Assembly (NCBI GenBank): GCA_045592225.1
Contig: JAZNUH010000145.1
Span: 1-5,574 of the forward strand
Length of the DNA: 5,574 nt
Source: JAZNUH01 sp045592225
GTDB taxonomy: Bacteria > Bacillota > Clostridia > UMGS1883 > UMGS1540
Direction: 5' to 3'
Shown here: one piece after another, positions 1 through 5,574 of the stretch
Layout of the letters: each line of letters starts with the position of its first letter
Numbering within the stretch: the first letter of the stretch is position 1
The notes under the pieces: model-generated
Seen by the model: only the letters and a program-made list of their open reading frames with translations
Database searches by the model: none
Told to the model about the DNA's origin: nothing
Position numbers and translations under genes: made by a program

Positions 1-884
1 CTAAACAAAATTACGACGACAAAAAGCTTGTGTATACATTTATGTCTTCGTCTAAAAAATTGGGCGAGGGTGTTATAAACGCAAATGATACATATATCAA
101 AACTATAGAAGTTACGCCCACATCAAAGGGAACAAAGATAACCATTAATGCAAAAAGCAAACTTGATTTTGAAATAAAAAACGAAAGCAACAGTTGCACA
201 CTTTACTATAACAGAAAACATCTTACAGATTCAAGCGATGTTGATCTGGTTAAACCCGCTAAAAATATGCTAGTTGTAATTGACGCAGGTCACGGAGGTT
301 CCGACCCCGGAGCGCTTGGCAAAGAAGGGGATGTGGTAGACCTTCAGGAGAAGGATGTTACACTTGATGTATCACTTATGCTTTGTGATATTTTAGAAAA
401 TTCCGGTCTTGAAGTAGTTATGACGCGTGATACCGATGTGTATGTCGGCTTACTTGAAAGAGCGGAAATTGCAAATGAGCTGGATGCTGATTTATTTGTC
501 AGTGTGCATATAAATTCATTTACATCACCTGACCCCAAGGGTTCAATGGTATATTATTACGCAAAAGCAGAACAAACAGAAAGTTCCGATACAGAAGAAC
601 AACAGGATAAGGATGACAGTAGTATTGCGACCGGAAAGATTTTAGCACAAAATATTTTAGACGAATTGGTTGCAACACTTGACACAGAAAACAGGGGACT
701 GGGAGATGGTTCGAGATTTGTTGTTATAAAAAGAACAACAATGCCGGCGGTAATTGTTGAAGGTGCATTCATTTCAAATCCGGAAGAAAAAGAACTTATG
801 AAAACTCAAGAATTCAGAAGAGGTATGGCAGAGGCAATTGCGGCAGGCGTAATTAACACTTTAAATGAATTGACAACAAAATAA
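1..884 (+). CDS. N-acetylmuramoyl-L-alanine amidase (Amidase_3 family), 5'-truncated by window edge
   Basis: This is a zinc-dependent cell-wall hydrolase that cleaves the amide bond between N-acetylmuramic acid and L-alanine of the stem peptide; it is expected to act outside the membrane. The frame is open to the left edge (first whole codon at 3). The GTG at 30 is therefore probably internal, and the N-terminus, including any signal peptide, is missing. Numbering from that GTG, residues 1 to about 75 are beta-rich and could be the end of an AMIN-like wall-targeting domain (inference). Residues 80-280 are the Amidase_3 domain. Zinc ligands are visible as H88 (DAGHGG), E107 (QEKD) and H160 (SVHIN), and the catalytic glutamate is E244 (VIVEGAFISN). 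The enzyme should be active. Between H160 and E244 there is an acidic, Glu/Gln/Asp/Ser-rich insert (about residues 181-198) that short family members lack. The gene ends with TAA at 882-884, and no convincing terminator follows before the recombinase gene. The family call is very secure; the exact paralogue is not resolved. Confidence 0.95.
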   Translation, partial: KQNYDDKKLVYTFMSSSKKLGEGVINANDTYIKTIEVTPTSKGTKITINAKSKLDFEIKNESNSCTLYYNRKHLTDSSDVDLVKPAKNMLVVIDAGHGGSDPGALGKEGDVVDLQEKDVTLDVSLMLCDILENSGLEVVMTRDTDVYVGLLERAEIANELDADLFVSVHINSFTSPDPKGSMVYYYAKAEQTESSDTEEQQDKDDSSIATGKILAQNILDELVATLDTENRGLGDGSRFVVIKRTTMPAVIVEGAFISNPEEKELMKTQEFRRGMAEAIAAGVINTLNELTTK

Positions 885-936
885 TTTTAAAAGGGAAGAG
901 CGAATAGTTTTCAAAAAATTCCTTATTAAGAGAGTA

Positions 937-979
937 TGCTCCAATTAGACAAAATAAAAATTTTGTCTAATTGGGAGTA
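937..979. repeat. Inverted repeat, 14-bp perfect arms with 6-bp spacer, upstream of the recombinase gene
   Basis: This is the main content of the 118-bp gap (885-1002) between the amidase and recombinase genes. Left arm CCAATTAGACAAAA (941-954) and right arm TTTTGTCTAATTGG (961-974) are exact reverse complements around the spacer TAAAAA (955-960). Allowing the bulged G975, pairing extends outward to 937/979. No U-tract follows the stem on either strand, and the arms are AT-rich, so it does not look like an intrinsic terminator. The geometry (inverted arms of 11-14 bp around a 6-bp spacer) is that of a tyrosine-recombinase core site such as dif. The arm sequence does not obviously match the classical dif consensus. 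Alternatives are an operator for autoregulation of the downstream gene or a structured 5' leader. The repeat is certain; its function is inferred. Confidence 0.8.
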
Positions 980-987
980 GTGAGAAT

Positions 988-996
988 GGTGGTGAA
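988..996 (+). promoter_or_regulatory. Ribosome-binding site of the recombinase gene
   Basis: GGTGGTGAA matches seven of nine bases of the ideal GGAGGTGAT. Its core GGTGG (988-992) lies 10 bases before the GTG at 1003. An in-frame TGA at 997-999 prevents any start further upstream, so this site fixes GTG 1003 as the initiation codon. No convincing -10/-35 pair is seen between 885 and 988, so the gene may be cotranscribed with the amidase. Confidence 0.7.
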
Positions 997-1002
997 TGAA
1001 AC

Positions 1003-1986
1003 GTGCGTAAATATGAGGATATTCCACAGTTTGTAATGGACTTCCTTGTTCATCTTGAAGTTATTAAAGCAAAATCACAAAAAACCGTTGATGAGTATTA
1101 TCTTGATTTACGTACCTTTCTGCGTTTTATTAAATGTTCTTCAGGCAAAGCTTCTTTTGACGACTTTGATAATGTCTGTGTGAGCGACGTCACGCTATCT
1201 GACATAGACTCTGTATCACTCAGCTTTCTCTACGAATATATGTATTTTGTTTCCAAGGAGCGTGGCAACGCTCAACGAACTCGTGCACGTAAGGTTTCAA
1301 GCATAAAAACCTTCTATAAGTATTTAAATGTTACTGCGGGGCTTATTTCTGTAAATCCTGCAAAAGATTTAGATGCGCCTAAAATTCCTGAATCATTACC
1401 TAAATATTTATCACTTGACGAAAGTATTAGGTTGCTCTCTTCGGTTGACGGTGACTTTGCAATTCGTAATTATGCCATAATTACCCTTTTTCTTAACTGT
1501 GGATTAAGATTATCCGAGTTAGTTGGGATTAACCTAAAAGATTATAAAGGCGACAAACTTACAGTAATTGGTAAAGGAAATAAAGAACGTACCGTTTATC
1601 TTAATGAAGCTTGCAGAAAAGCTGTTGATAATTATTTAACAATCAGACCGCACGAAAATGTCAAAGACAGGGATGCAATGTTTTTAAGCCGTAATAAGTC
1701 GAGAATTAGTGGAAAAATGGTACAGGTTATTGTAAAAAATGCACTTGAAGCAGCAGGACTTGATACACAGAAATATTCTGTACATAAACTACGGCATACT
1801 GCGGCTACACTTATGTATCAGCACGGCAATGTCGATGTACGTGCTCTGCAGGAAATTTTAGGACACAAACAACTGTCAACAACACAAATTTATACACATG
1901 TAGATAGTGAGCGCCTTCGTGATGCAGCAAACAGAAATCCGTTGGCGGCAGTAAATATTGATGATGAAAATAATAAGCAAGAATAA
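1003..1986 (+). CDS. XerC/XerD-type tyrosine recombinase
   Basis: This is a site-specific DNA recombinase that breaks and rejoins DNA through a 3'-phosphotyrosine intermediate. Xer proteins of this type resolve chromosome dimers at dif; some relatives are integrases. Residues 8 to about 110 form the SAM-like core-binding domain, including the clostridial-style RKVSSIKTFYKYL helix. Residues about 135-310 form the catalytic domain. All six active-site residues are visible: R169 (CGLRLSEL), K191 (GKGNKER), H261 and R264 (HKLRH), H288 (LGHKQ) and the nucleophile Y297 (QIYTHV). At 327 residues it is longer than the usual ~300. The extra length comes from a loop rich in Asp, Ser and Val (about 45-72) in the core-binding domain and an acidic C-terminal tail. 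Which of XerC or XerD it corresponds to, or whether it acts alone, cannot be told here. No excisionase, cargo or att-like duplication is visible, which argues against a mobile-element integrase. Confidence 0.93.
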   Translation: MRKYEDIPQFVMDFLVHLEVIKAKSQKTVDEYYLDLRTFLRFIKCSSGKASFDDFDNVCVSDVTLSDIDSVSLSFLYEYMYFVSKERGNAQRTRARKVSSIKTFYKYLNVTAGLISVNPAKDLDAPKIPESLPKYLSLDESIRLLSSVDGDFAIRNYAIITLFLNCGLRLSELVGINLKDYKGDKLTVIGKGNKERTVYLNEACRKAVDNYLTIRPHENVKDRDAMFLSRNKSRISGKMVQVIVKNALEAAGLDTQKYSVHKLRHTAATLMYQHGNVDVRALQEILGHKQLSTTQIYTHVDSERLRDAANRNPLAAVNIDDENNKQE

Positions 1987-2024
1987 AGGGGTGGCGTAAT
2001 TGCCACCCCTTCCCTATTTTATTT
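1986..2024. terminator. Hairpin terminator between convergent genes
   Basis: AAGGGGTGGC (1986-1995) and GCCACCCCTT (2002-2011) form a perfect 10-bp GC-rich stem with a 6-base loop, GTAATT. On the plus strand it is followed by CCC and then a T-rich run (2015-2024), so it should terminate the recombinase transcript. On the minus strand the stem is followed by TATTCTTG, a weaker T-tract, so it may also help stop the convergent glycoside hydrolase transcript. The stem begins at the last base of the recombinase stop codon, and the T-rich tail overlaps the last codons of the minus-strand gene. Confidence 0.85.
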
Positions 2025-5000
2025 AATTATTGTAATTTCAGGCGGTGTATTTGTTCCTACCTGCTGAGGTTTAACGTCCTCTTTATATTCGTAAATACCC
2101 TGGGCAATGTACTGAATATTTTCAAGTATCATTGTAGGCTCATATGTTGTGGTGAAAATAATTTCAATTTTATTTTCGCCCTGTTTGCAAAGTGATGTCA
2201 CATCAGCTTCGTAAGGATGCCAGCAACATACACCTGCCGAAACACCATTTACAATAATTTCAGCAACTTCTTTGGTTTTAACCTTAACACTTACCTTTTT
2301 GGGATTATCACAATTAAGATTAAAGGTGTTGCTATACTTAAGATCACCGCTGTAATAGCGCAGACCTTGTACAGTATAATACTTGTTTACATCAATATCA
2401 TCCGAAGGTGCAATAATGCGTTCATCGGCATCTAAACGGAACTTACCGCGGATGTTGAGTGCGGGAATTTTATGTGCACAACTCCACTCGGGCATTCTGT
2501 GAATTACTATAATTGTGTTTGTACCCTTTTTAACCTTACCGCTGATATCTGTAACCCTGTCTTTAGGACCTCTTTCATGAACCTTGTAGAAGTTTTCAAG
2601 CTTTTCGCCGTTAAGCCAAACTTCACCATCGTCAACAACTTCAGAGAAGAGTTCAAGATAATCAGGAACATATTCTGCTTCAAAACGTGCATATGCAGCA
2701 TACCCGTCGCCGTATGTTACGCCAACAGGGAATTCCTGAATAGCATAAGGAACGTTTGCAGTTTCTGCCATATCGGCAATTTCTTTACTCAATACACCGC
2801 AAGGCTCTGCTTTTGTAAGATATTTAATCTTTACAGGCAGAATATTGTTACCGGTTTCAACCTTCCAGTTTTTATCAAGGTAGATTTTTTCTTCTGTTCC
2901 GGTTACCTTTTCTGCAGGCTTTACAAAGTCTAGACCGTCAAGCTCAACACCGGGCTGCAGAAGCATAAGAACAGGCATATCGTGTGCCGCTACGTTGAGA
3001 GTTACAATTCCATCAACTGCTTTGCACTCGGTATATGATGTTCCGTCAAGCAAAACAAGTTTGCCTTCTCCGTTTATTTTTAATTTAATGTCTTTAGGCT
3101 CATCCGCTTTGTTAAATACCATACAGCAGTACAGTCCGTCTGCATATCTTCTGGAAATACGAACATCATCGGAAGGTTCAACTGCTTCAATAACATCTGC
3201 ATATCCCTTTTCGGTAAATGCTGCAAGGTCGGCATAATATCTTGCAGGAGGCAATTCTTTGGCCGTACCCGTGAAGATAAGCTTTACTTTATCATCTTCG
3301 TAGCTATCATAGTAGTCACCTGTATTTGCAAAAAATCCCTTTGCTGCTTCAGGCATAAGTGCTTCGAAATCATAATCTTTACCTGTGTCTACTGCAAAAG
3401 TTGGATATTTATCCACAAATACAACCTTGCCGCCCTGTTTTATAAATTCTTCAATAAGATCCAAAGTTGCCTGATCTGAGCAGCCCATATAAGGCACAAC
3501 AATTGTGTCGTACTCAAAACCTTTTACAACGAATTTACCGTTTTCTATTTTGGATTCTTTTGCAAGGGGTTCAAAGAAAATATCATATTCTACACTTTTC
3601 TTTGTAAAACCAAAGCTTGCGTACATCCAGCAGCTGTTACGTCTTGTGCCCAGCATACTTGTTGAAAGATGTGTCCAGGCATCAATCTGCGGCAGCATAA
3701 GTAATACGTGACCGCACGCCTTTGTCTGTGACATAAGCGATGCTCTTACAGCTGTATAATCAGTAAGTATATTGTAAAATTTAAACAGAGGATTATTATA
3801 ACCGTGACTGGGCGGATAACTTACAGGGAAAACACTGCGTAAATCGTTAAGCGAATATGCCGCAGTCATGTAAATTATGTAAGATATACCAAGACACATA
3901 ATTTCATTTATAATGAATTTCGCATCGTCAATTGATAAATCCCAGCCACTGCCCGAAAATGTTTCGCACATAGTTTTATCCTTGCCGGCAAACTTGGCAA
4001 CAGATGCTGTAAGTTTTGCTTCATATGCAGCATAATCCTTGTGCATACCTGGCTTTGAAACAATATTATCAACACCGGGAATATCAAATTTTGAAAGTGA
4101 TTCATAAAAATCACCCATTCTTACGGTATGGTGGAAAAGTACACCTTCAGCACTGAGATGTCCTGTAAGCAAAAGGTTGTTTTTATGGCACCAGTCAGCA
4201 TACTGCTGTAAGAACGATGTTGAATAAAGACGGGTTGCTGTTTTTGTGTAATCGTATATAACCTTTAAATCCTCCTTGGTTTCAAAACAACCAGTTAAAG
4301 ATATAAAGTTATCTCTTATATGATATCCATGGTCTTTATAAAATTCTTCTTCAATATATTCGGAATAAGGACGCATATTAAGCTGATGGGGATTAATGGC
4401 GGACATTGAAGTTTCATCTGTAAACAGATGATGTATTGTTTTTCCAAGCTTTTCTTTAAATGCATCACGGTAAACACCGTTGTTCATTTCTAAAAATTCT
4501 GCAACTGCATAGGGGTTACAAACATCGGTTCCACCCTGTGTATTTTTGGAATAGGATGACCATTTTGATGTCGGAGGAATAACAGGATCATAATAACGGG
4601 TAAAGATCCATACTGTTGCGGTACAGGTTTCATTGTTCTGCCACAGTGCACGTCCCCCCTCTTTGTTGCCTATAACTTCAATTTTAACTTCATCCGTTAT
4701 ATCTGCACGTGTAGCAAGTTTATCAGCATATTTAACCTTCGCTGCTAAAAACTCACCCTTGAACCATATATCCATAGGGTCGCCAATCTGAATGTCTGCA
4801 CGTTCCCAGCAAAGATAACTCATACGGTACTCGGGGTGCTTTTCTAAAAGCTTGCCGCCACATGTACCTGAAGCCCAAGCATTTTCGTCATAAACCGAAT
4901 AATTAAGTCCAAGGCTTTCGCCTGTTTCGCAGGCAAGCTTTACCTGTGACATATAAAAGTCGGAAAGATAATCGTCCCATTCACTTGTCCAACCGGGATG

Positions 5001-5147
5001 AATGTAGAATTCCTTTATGCCGGCATCTTTAATTGCATGAACCTGATGTACAGTATCATCAGAATTGATTCTGTCTGTCCACGCCCACATAAGTGCCGGG
5101 CGTATACCCTTGCCGTATTTTGAAAGTGTATATTTTTTATCTGCCAT
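2019..5147 (-). CDS. Large multidomain glycoside-hydrolase-like protein (GH106-like/unclassified)
   Basis: This 1042-residue protein is probably a cytoplasmic glycosidase acting on an imported plant or host oligosaccharide. The substrate is unknown; alpha-L-rhamnosidase activity is possible by analogy to GH106. No signal peptide or membrane segment is visible (it starts MADKKYTLSK). Residues about 15-470 look like a TIM barrel: RPALMWAWTDR (16-26), YDENAWASGTCGG (86-98, resembling the YDExxWPSGxxGG signature of these families), FTDET (242-246), TGHLSAE (328-334), and MCETFSGSGWDLS (393-405). Candidate catalytic acids are E245 and E395, with D87/E88 and E334 as further options (inference). Residues about 475-600 resemble a Rossmann-like GATase/trimerisation domain as in GH42 enzymes (FDTIVVPY-type strand, then a Gly-rich turn at 572-575). 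A small beta domain follows (about 655-735), then two galactose-binding-like beta-sandwiches (about 754-906 and 915-1015). The start is set by a strong GGAGG six bases upstream. A paralogue lies immediately upstream on the same strand. No frameshift is evident. Confidence 0.8.
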   Translation of the reverse strand: MADKKYTLSKYGKGIRPALMWAWTDRINSDDTVHQVHAIKDAGIKEFYIHPGWTSEWDDYLSDFYMSQVKLACETGESLGLNYSVYDENAWASGTCGGKLLEKHPEYRMSYLCWERADIQIGDPMDIWFKGEFLAAKVKYADKLATRADITDEVKIEVIGNKEGGRALWQNNETCTATVWIFTRYYDPVIPPTSKWSSYSKNTQGGTDVCNPYAVAEFLEMNNGVYRDAFKEKLGKTIHHLFTDETSMSAINPHQLNMRPYSEYIEEEFYKDHGYHIRDNFISLTGCFETKEDLKVIYDYTKTATRLYSTSFLQQYADWCHKNNLLLTGHLSAEGVLFHHTVRMGDFYESLSKFDIPGVDNIVSKPGMHKDYAAYEAKLTASVAKFAGKDKTMCETFSGSGWDLSIDDAKFIINEIMCLGISYIIYMTAAYSLNDLRSVFPVSYPPSHGYNNPLFKFYNILTDYTAVRASLMSQTKACGHVLLMLPQIDAWTHLSTSMLGTRRNSCWMYASFGFTKKSVEYDIFFEPLAKESKIENGKFVVKGFEYDTIVVPYMGCSDQATLDLIEEFIKQGGKVVFVDKYPTFAVDTGKDYDFEALMPEAAKGFFANTGDYYDSYEDDKVKLIFTGTAKELPPARYYADLAAFTEKGYADVIEAVEPSDDVRISRRYADGLYCCMVFNKADEPKDIKLKINGEGKLVLLDGTSYTECKAVDGIVTLNVAAHDMPVLMLLQPGVELDGLDFVKPAEKVTGTEEKIYLDKNWKVETGNNILPVKIKYLTKAEPCGVLSKEIADMAETANVPYAIQEFPVGVTYGDGYAAYARFEAEYVPDYLELFSEVVDDGEVWLNGEKLENFYKVHERGPKDRVTDISGKVKKGTNTIIVIHRMPEWSCAHKIPALNIRGKFRLDADERIIAPSDDIDVNKYYTVQGLRYYSGDLKYSNTFNLNCDNPKKVSVKVKTKEVAEIIVNGVSAGVCCWHPYEADVTSLCKQGENKIEIIFTTTYEPTMILENIQYIAQGIYEYKEDVKPQQVGTNTPPEITIIK

Positions 5148-5153
5148 ATCGTT

Positions 5154-5158
5154 CCTCC
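5154..5158 (-). promoter_or_regulatory. Ribosome-binding site of the glycoside-hydrolase-like gene
   Basis: On the minus strand, GGGGAGGAACGATATG places a perfect GGAGG core six bases before the ATG at 5147. This supports the chosen start and predicts efficient translation. Confidence 0.9.
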
Positions 5159-5181
5159 CCTTTCGGGTTAATTTTTATGAT

Positions 5182-5210
5182 ATTATATACCAGTAAAAGG
5201 TATTTGTAAA
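5182..5210 (-). promoter_or_regulatory. SigmaA-type promoter of the glycoside-hydrolase-like gene
   Basis: Reading the minus strand, TTTACA (5205-5210, one mismatch to TTGACA) is followed after exactly 17 bases by a perfect TATAAT (5182-5187). A TGG just before the overlapping TATATAAT could add an extended -10 contact. The predicted transcription start is near 5175, giving a leader of about 28 bases that contains the GGAGG. The spacer carries a short inverted repeat, ATACC-N7-GGTAT (5187-5203), which could be a repressor site (inference). The promoter lies just past the terminator of the upstream paralogue, so this gene can be transcribed independently. Confidence 0.75.
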
Positions 5211-5234
5211 TAGATAAAAGTAAACATTTTGTGC

Positions 5235-5265
5235 AAAAAAGTGCACACACTGTGTGCACTTTTTT
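5235..5265. terminator. Bidirectional hairpin terminator of the upstream paralogue
   Basis: An A6 run (5235-5240), GTGCACA (5241-5247), loop CACTG (5248-5252), TGTGCAC (5253-5259) and T6 (5260-5265) form a classic symmetric intrinsic terminator: a 7-bp mixed stem flanked by complementary A and T tracts. On the minus strand it starts one base after the TGA of the truncated gene at 5267, so it ends that gene's transcript. The symmetry means it would also stop plus-strand read-through. Confidence 0.88.
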
Positions 5266-5266
5266 A

Positions 5267-5574
5267 TCACCTAATCACCGTGATTACAGGCGGTGTGTGT
5301 GTACCTACTGCCTGAGGTTTAACATCTTCGCGAAGTTCGGAAATACCCTGTACAATAAGCACTACTTCCTCAAGCACCATCATAGGCTCGTTTGTTGTTG
5401 TAAATACTACATCTATAGTATTTATTCCCTTTTTGCAAAGGTGTGTAACATCTGCTTCATACGGTGCCCACGCACATACCTTTGCAGATACACCGTTTAT
5501 AATTATTTCAGCAACTTCTTTTGTTTCAACGTTAACAGTTACTTTTTTAGGTGAATCTTCATTTAATTCAAAGG
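5267..5574 (-). CDS. C-terminal fragment of a second glycoside-hydrolase-like protein, paralogue of its neighbour
   Basis: The minus-strand frame is open from the right edge to a TGA at 5267-5269, giving 101 complete codons; the start lies outside the window. By hand alignment 68 of 101 residues (about 67%) equal residues 942-1042 of the protein encoded at 2019-5147, with no gaps. Shared blocks include TKEVAEII, NGVSA, PYEADVT, FTTT, EDVKPQ and the final TPP-IT. The visible part therefore corresponds to the last galactose-binding-like beta-sandwich and the conserved C-terminal tail; the catalytic domain is not seen. The product is probably another cytoplasmic glycosidase of the same family, with related but not necessarily identical specificity. 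It ends at its own terminator and is separated from the downstream paralogue by a 119-bp gap (5148-5266) with a promoter, so the pair is a tandem duplication rather than a tightly coupled operon. Confidence 0.88.
   Translation of the reverse strand, partial: FELNEDSPKKVTVNVETKEVAEIIINGVSAKVCAWAPYEADVTHLCKKGINTIDVVFTTTNEPMMVLEEVVLIVQGISELREDVKPQAVGTHTPPVITVIR

Noticed and set aside
937..979. The inverted repeat as an intrinsic terminator of the amidase gene
   Set aside because: The stem is AT-rich and is followed by GGGAGTAG on the plus strand and by no T-tract on the minus strand.
986..1036. 16-codon frame (ATG at 986) overlapping the recombinase start, a possible leader peptide
   Set aside because: No Shine-Dalgarno sequence precedes it, it has no notable composition, and the good ribosome-binding site nearby serves GTG 1003.
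1003..1986. The recombinase as integrase of a mobile island carrying the glycosidase genes
   Set aside because: No tRNA, direct-repeat att pair, excisionase or mobility gene is visible; the glycosidase genes converge on it and the protein resembles chromosomal Xer.
2472..2933. Open frame of 153 codons on the plus strand inside the large minus-strand gene
   Set aside because: It is antisense to a strongly supported coding region, has no ribosome-binding site, and gives a Cys/Phe-rich product typical of a shadow frame.
5231..5554. Open frame of 107 codons on the plus strand at the right end
   Set aside because: It starts inside the terminator hairpin and is antisense to the paralogue fragment, whose minus-strand translation clearly matches the neighbouring protein.
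1..5574. CRISPR arrays, tRNA or rRNA genes, riboswitches and insertion sequences
   Set aside because: No regularly spaced repeats, cloverleaf-like sequences, conserved riboswitch cores or transposase-like frames were seen on either strand.

Overview
The window looks like the chromosome of an AT-rich, Gram-positive, anaerobic gut-type bacterium in the class Clostridia (Ruminococcaceae/Oscillospiraceae-like). This is inferred from the moderate-to-low GC, strong GGAGG-type ribosome-binding sites, a GTG start, AT-rich hairpin terminators, the clostridial look of the Xer recombinase and amidase, and large cytoplasmic glycoside-hydrolase-like proteins. No rRNA, tRNA or other taxonomic marker is present, so the assignment is only an inference.

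Layout. Positions 1-884 (+) hold the 3' part of a cell-wall amidase gene (Amidase_3 fold, all four zinc/catalytic residues present), cut by the left edge. Positions 885-1002 have no gene but carry a striking inverted repeat: two perfect 14-bp arms around a 6-bp spacer. Positions 1003-1986 (+) encode a complete XerC/XerD-type tyrosine recombinase. Its stop codon touches a GC-rich hairpin terminator that also lies at the end of the convergent minus-strand gene. Positions 2019-5147 (-) encode a 1042-residue multidomain protein that resembles GH106-like/unclassified TIM-barrel glycoside hydrolases and has C-terminal beta-sandwich domains. Positions 5148-5266 hold its ribosome-binding site, a near-consensus promoter, and a bidirectional terminator belonging to the next gene. 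Positions 5267-5574 (-) are the C-terminal end of a second, paralogous glycoside-hydrolase-like gene, cut by the right edge. By hand alignment it is 68/101 residues identical to the first. It has no start codon in the window.

How the genes work together. The left half (amidase and Xer recombinase) is housekeeping: cell-wall remodelling and probably chromosome dimer resolution or site-specific recombination. The right half is a carbohydrate-degradation block of at least two tandem paralogues. Each has its own terminator, and the fully visible one has its own promoter, so they can be expressed separately. The two halves converge and nothing visible links them functionally. No CRISPR array, transposon, toxin-antitoxin pair or phage gene is seen. 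The most unusual items are the recombination-site-like inverted repeat beside the recombinase gene and the tandem duplication of a large, poorly characterised glycosidase.
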